Assembly: GCA_934728255.1 (NCBI GenBank)
Contig: CAKVEC010000002.1
Span: 283,869 to 347,868 of the forward strand
Length of the DNA: 64,000 bases
DNA from: an uncultured Bacteroidales bacterium
Lineage (GTDB): Bacteria; Bacteroidota; Bacteroidia; Bacteroidales; Paludibacteraceae
Direction of reading: 5' to 3'
Both the position numbers and the translations under genes were made by a program. The notes beneath the pieces are model-generated. The model did not search any database. It had not been told where the DNA came from and was given only the letters and a program-made list of their open reading frames with translations. Each line of letters opens with the position of its first letter. Position 1 is the first letter of the stretch. This document shows positions 60,795 through 64,000 of this stretch, one piece after another.

Positions 60795-60827
60795 TTTATC
60801 TTAGTCTTATACTAAGCCCCTACTCTA

Positions 60828-62432
60828 TTAGAGTTGCGGACCGGCAGCAACGAGTGCTTTACCTGCCTCGTTAGTCTCGTACTTAACAAAGTTCTTAATG
60901 AAACGACCAGCCAAATCCTTAGCCTTAACATCCCACTCAGCAGCATCTTTGTAGGTGTCGCGAGGATCGAGGATAGCAGGATCTACGCCCGGCAGAGCAG
61001 TCGGAACCTCGAAGTTGAAATACGGGATCTTCTTGGTCGGCGCATTTAGGATGTCGCCACCGAGGATAGCGTCGATGATACCACGAGTGTCGCGGATAGA
61101 GATACGTTTGCCCGTACCATTCCAACCGGTGTTAACGAGGTATGCTTTTGCACCCGATTTCTCCATCTTCTTAACCAACTCCTCTGCGTATTTGGTCGGG
61201 TGGAGTTCAAGGAATGCCTGACCGAAGCAAGCCGAGAAAGTAGGAGTAGGCTCGGTGATACCGCGCTCTGTACCTGCCAACTTAGCGGTGAAGCCGCTCA
61301 GGAAGTAGTACTTGGTCTGCTCGGGAGTCAGGATCGATACAGGAGGCAGTACGCCGAATGCATCAGCCGACAGGAAGATAACGTTCTTGGCTGCAGGACC
61401 TGCAGAAATCGGTTTAACGATATTGTTGATGTGATAGATAGGATAAGAAACACGGGTGTTCTCGGTAACGCTCTTGTCTGCGAAATCAATCTTGCCGTTG
61501 GCGTCAACGGTAACGTTCTCGAGAAGGGCATCGCGGCGGATTGCGTTGTAGATGTCCGGCTCGCTCTCCTTGTCAAGGTTGATAACCTTGGCATAGCAAC
61601 CGCCTTCGAGGTTGAATACGCCCTTGTCGTCCCATCCGTGCTCGTCGTCGCCGATAAGCAGACGTTTCGGGTCGGTCGAAAGGGTGGTCTTACCCGTACC
61701 CGACAGACCGAAGAAGATAGCGGTGTTCTTGCCATCCATATCGGTATTGGCCGAGCAGTGCATCGAAGCGATACCCTTCAAGGGCAGGTAGTAGTTCTGC
61801 ATCGAGAACATACCTTTCTTCATCTCGCCGCCGTACCAGGTGTTGATGATTACCTGCTCGTGGCTGGTGGTGTTGAAAGCCACGCAGGTCTCGCTGTTCA
61901 GACCGAGTTCTTTGTAATTCTCCACTTTAGCCTTCGATGCGTTGTAAATCACAAAGTTAGGCTCAAAGTTCTCCAACTCTTCTGCAGTCGGACGGATAAA
62001 CATATTGGTAACGAAGTGTGCCTGCCATGCTACCTCTACGATGAAGCGGACAGCCAGACGGGTCTCTTTGTTGGCACCGCAGAATGCATCTACAACGAAC
62101 AAACGTTTGTTGCTCAACTCTTTCTGTGCCAAAGCCTTTACTTCGCCCCAAACTTTCTCCGACATCGGGTGGTTGTCGTTCTTGTAAGCGTCGCTTGTCC
62201 ACCAAACGTTATCGTGGCTCTGTGCATCGTCAACGATGTATTTGTCCTTAGGCGAACGACCGGTGAACACACCCGTCATTACGTTTACTGCACCAAGTTC
62301 GGTAACTTGTCCCTTCTCATAACCAACCAAATTCGATTTGGTTTCCTCCTCGAACAACTGCTCGTACGAAGGGTTGTGTACGATCTCGGTAGTACCCGTG
62401 ATACCGTACTTTGTAAGATCAAGATTTTTCAT
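60828..62432 (-). CDS. pckA: Phosphoenolpyruvate carboxykinase (ATP)
   Basis: A 534-residue ATP-dependent enzyme converting oxaloacetate and ATP to phosphoenolpyruvate and CO2; in gut Bacteroidales it often runs in the fixing direction toward succinate. Motifs: GRSPKDKYIVDD, FFGLSGTGKTTLSTDPKR (P-loop near 242), and GDDEHGWDDKGVFNLEGGCYAKVINL with the metal site. Expected family length. Has its own promoter and terminator. Confidence 0.97.
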   Translation of the reverse strand: MKNLDLTKYGITGTTEIVHNPSYEQLFEEETKSNLVGYEKGQVTELGAVNVMTGVFTGRSPKDKYIVDDAQSHDNVWWTSDAYKNDNHPMSEKVWGEVKALAQKELSNKRLFVVDAFCGANKETRLAVRFIVEVAWQAHFVTNMFIRPTAEELENFEPNFVIYNASKAKVENYKELGLNSETCVAFNTTSHEQVIINTWYGGEMKKGMFSMQNYYLPLKGIASMHCSANTDMDGKNTAIFFGLSGTGKTTLSTDPKRLLIGDDEHGWDDKGVFNLEGGCYAKVINLDKESEPDIYNAIRRDALLENVTVDANGKIDFADKSVTENTRVSYPIYHINNIVKPISAGPAAKNVIFLSADAFGVLPPVSILTPEQTKYYFLSGFTAKLAGTERGITEPTPTFSACFGQAFLELHPTKYAEELVKKMEKSGAKAYLVNTGWNGTGKRISIRDTRGIIDAILGGDILNAPTKKIPYFNFEVPTALPGVDPAILDPRDTYKDAAEWDVKAKDLAGRFIKNFVKYETNEAGKALVAAGPQL

Positions 62433-62542
62433 AATAGTATAGTTTTAATATATTGATTTACACTATGTTCGTCTATTCTGTTGCAAACTCCGTGCCAATT
62501 CTCGCAAGGTTCGATTTGCAAAAACCCCATTTTTAGACGCTA

Positions 62543-62574
62543 CAAAAGTACTACAAAAACTCGAAACCGACAAA
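62543..62574 (-). promoter_or_regulatory. Promoter of pckA
   Basis: Minus strand TTTG (62574-62571), 20 bases, TACTTTTG (62550-62543). Confidence 0.8.
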
Positions 62575-62671
62575 CGGGGGTCGGTTTTTCGGTTGAAAAC
62601 GAAAAAAATGGCAAGTCAAGTTGCCAAAAAACACGAAAATATGCTATAAAACATATTTTTCTTGCAAATTA

Positions 62672-62703
62672 TTTGGTCATATCAAAAATATGCAGTACTT
62701 TTG
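62672..62703 (+). promoter_or_regulatory. Plus-strand promoter with no protein gene downstream
   Basis: TTTG at 62672-62675, 20 bases, TACTTTTG at 62696-62703. A terminator follows at 62750. Confidence 0.8.
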
Positions 62704-62708
62704 CATCG

Positions 62709-62780
62709 TGTTTTTCATGGTATTAGATTTAAGGTTAAGTAAAAAGATTGGGTTGTCGTGATGACAATCCTCTTTTTTTT
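62709..62780 (+). ncRNA. Candidate short transcript of about 70 bases
   Basis: It is defined by a perfect promoter at 62672-62703 and a terminator whose T-run ends at 62780. It encloses a 14-codon frame (ATG at 62716, MVLDLRLSKKIGLS). It could be a small RNA or a micropeptide. No similarity to a known family is recognised. Confidence 0.45.
62750..62770. terminator. Bidirectional terminator
   Basis: GGGTTGTC/GACAATCC stem with one G-T wobble and GTGAT loop, followed by TCTTTTTTTT on the plus strand and AATCTTTTT on the minus strand, where it serves the DUF262 gene. Confidence 0.8.
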
Positions 62781-62790
62781 ATTATTTCCC

Positions 62791-63876
62791 CTATTTCGCA
62801 CTCTTCCTCCTGTTGCACTCCCTGCACAGCATCTGGCAGTTCGCTGCCACCGTCCGTCCGCCTTTCGCCCACGGCGTGATATGGTCGGCCTCCATCTCCT
62901 CTATCTCGAAATGCTTCCCGCAAATAGCACAAATGCCCTGCTGACGCTCGTACACCTCCCGACGCATATTCGCGTCAAATGCCCTGATACCCAAGTGGTG
63001 CTCGTCGCCGTCGAATACGTACCAATAAATGCCTTTCTTGTTCTCCACGTCCGAGTCCGCCATCAGCCTGCCCACACGCTCTTCTATCTCATTGGGGTTC
63101 ACGGGTGTGTCTTTGTATTGGTTGTAAATAGCACCCCAGTCAATGCCTTTCATCTCGCGGCGGTACTTGTGAAACACCGCCTGCACCCAACTTATCACCT
63201 GCTGAAAATAGTACCACAGTGCCCCCGCATCCGTGTCCGAGATGCTGTGCCGCGCCATGTAATCCTCTATCTTGTTGCCTGAAATCCAGCGCAGTACGGT
63301 CTCCAAGTAGTCCTGCTGGATAGGCGACCCCTGCACGTATTTGTTGCCCATCAGGTACGCCCCGCAGTTCGACTTCGAGAAGTACCGTTTCGCGTCCGAC
63401 AGCCACGGCGACGCATACACCGCATTGAGCAACTCCTGATTGGTCAGCCGTTTGCCCGCGATGTTGATGGTCTTGAACCATTTCAGTTTCTCGCTGTCCG
63501 TCCCCTTGCACAGATACACGCACAGCCGGTAGTCCTGTATCTGCGCCTGTTGGTCGGCGGGCAGGTTGCCGAAATAGTTGAACATATACGCGAAGTCGCC
63601 GTTCACGTACTGGCATATCGAAATCGTCCGTTGCTGCCCGTCGATAATCTCGTAGGTGCCGTCCTCCCGCACCGCCCAATACATCACATTGAGCGGGTAA
63701 TCTTTTGTTACCGTGTCAATTACCGCCTCCCGCTCTTTGTCGTTATAGACAAACTCCCGCTGGTACGGTGGCCGCACGTCCAACCGTCCGCCAAAGGCTT
63801 TCACGCCCGCTTCCTGGTTGTCCGCATACCCCTCGGTCAGTTCCCGAATAGTAATCTTCCGTTCTACTATCTCCAT
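62791..63876 (-). CDS. DUF262 protein with C-terminal HNH nuclease domain
   Basis: 361 residues. The N-terminal DUF262 (GmrS-like, ParB-related) domain shows RPPYQREFVYN and YEIIDGQQRTISICQYV near residue 80, with the DGQQR nucleotide-site motif. The C-terminal end (about 313-361) is an HNH motif: CAICGKHFEIEEMEADHITPWAKGGRT and CRECNRRKS, four zinc-binding cysteines plus His. This combination is found in type IV restriction and phage-defence systems such as GmrSD and SspE, although this is a single short protein without a partner gene here. Defence is inferred, not shown. Confidence 0.85.
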   Translation of the reverse strand: MEIVERKITIRELTEGYADNQEAGVKAFGGRLDVRPPYQREFVYNDKEREAVIDTVTKDYPLNVMYWAVREDGTYEIIDGQQRTISICQYVNGDFAYMFNYFGNLPADQQAQIQDYRLCVYLCKGTDSEKLKWFKTINIAGKRLTNQELLNAVYASPWLSDAKRYFSKSNCGAYLMGNKYVQGSPIQQDYLETVLRWISGNKIEDYMARHSISDTDAGALWYYFQQVISWVQAVFHKYRREMKGIDWGAIYNQYKDTPVNPNEIEERVGRLMADSDVENKKGIYWYVFDGDEHHLGIRAFDANMRREVYERQQGICAICGKHFEIEEMEADHITPWAKGGRTVAANCQMLCRECNRRKSAK

Positions 63877-63902
63877 ATTGTTCTCCGTTTAGTTGTTTTC
63901 TG

Positions 63903-63963
63903 TCTCCGTTAATGCTCTCCGGGGACGCGGGCGCCCCGCCCGCGGTTTTCTCCATTAATGCTC
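63903..63963. repeat. GC-rich palindrome flanked by 15-base direct repeats
   Basis: TCTCCGTTAATGCTC (63903-63917) and TCTCCATTAATGCTC (63949-63963) flank CGCGGGCG-CCC-CGCCCGCG (63926-63944). Similar CTCCGTTAAT words occur at 63892 and 63984. Confidence 0.6.
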
Positions 63964-64000
63964 ATTAAACGACCATTAAAAGTCCTCCGTTAATTGCCGT

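Larger units (their letters stand above)
60434..60827. other. Intergenic region between secDF and pckA, 394 bases
   Basis: It holds the secDF promoter, an 11-base array (60668-60709) and the pckA terminator. No coding sequence recognised. Confidence 0.6.
62433..62790. other. Intergenic region pckA to DUF262 gene, 358 bases
   Basis: It holds the pckA promoter (minus), a separate strong plus-strand promoter and a bidirectional terminator only about 45 bases past it. The rest is AT-rich. Confidence 0.6.

Noticed and set aside
61200..62456. 418-codon plus-strand frame opposite pckA
   Set aside because: Antisense to a full-length PEP carboxykinase with intact P-loop.
62758..63282. 174-codon plus-strand frame opposite the DUF262-HNH gene, starting just past the short transcript
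   Set aside because: It lacks any domain and is antisense to the HNH and DUF262 motifs; its ATG lies within the terminator hairpin.

Overview
The window is a stretch of chromosome from a member of the Bacteroidota, most likely the order Bacteroidales. The evidence is consistent across features: promoters of the Bacteroidota type (TTTG or TTG, about 20 bases, TAnnTTTG) stand upstream of many genes, secD and secF are fused, ribosomal protein S16 has a long Ala-rich tail, and there are GldG, DUF5683, DUF4861 and PorT-like proteins plus a very large secreted protein with a type IX secretion (T9SS) sorting tail. I cannot name a genus from sequence alone. No rRNA, insertion sequence, prophage or CRISPR array was seen.

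Layout. 1-8.8 kb: end of a parvulin foldase gene, gldG, then genes for unsaturated uronate use (GH105 hydrolase, kduI, kduD, a DUF4861 lipoprotein), with a LysM/periplasmic-binding protein and a small outer-membrane barrel between them. 9.0-18.4 kb: a glycosyltransferase 9 gene overlapping parA-parB, then DUF5683, a lytic transglycosylase, a MerR regulator and envelope polysaccharide genes (GT2, YfhO, DUF5672). 18.6-23.3 kb: ychF, a Na/Ca exchanger, then on the minus strand GT2, wzz and rpsP. 24-29.4 kb: a roughly 1,820-residue secreted protein built from six units of about 233 residues. 29.7-36.7 kb: cca (+) converging on rsfS-ftsH-M16 protease (-). 37.3-40.9 kb: a second secreted protein with Ig-like domains, followed by a 34-codon gene. 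41-48.3 kb: rhomboid protease, HU, adk, obgE, a CLC protein, rluD-type synthase, a PASTA protein and a small lipoprotein. 48.5-57 kb: Dabb protein, M13 peptidase, yhcH, glgB, a thioredoxin-like lipoprotein, nagB, a stand-alone HsdR-N nuclease-like protein and phoH. 57.2-64 kb: tRNA-His, secDF, pckA, a probable small transcript and a DUF262-HNH protein.

The genes are mostly housekeeping and envelope functions. The GH105-KduI-KduD set would release unsaturated uronate and convert it to 2-keto-3-deoxygluconate, but the later enzymes (KdgK, KdgA) and SusC/SusD pairs are not in the window. parAB with the transglycosylase and glycosyltransferases forms a segregation and envelope block. Several downstream members there begin at TTG codons that overlap the previous stop (TTGA junctions).

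The most unusual content is between genes. At least nine short arrays carry a motif repeated at 11-base spacing: AATTA boxes before the GT9 gene, GGAT/ATCC arrays in three related elements, CTACGT arrays in two homologous elements that differ in length by exactly one 11-base unit, AATCACC-type arrays in two places, and a CCACC array running out of cca. I know of no described family that matches. Two divergent promoter pairs also interleave with the same 40-base geometry, and one strong promoter drives only a transcript of about 70 bases.
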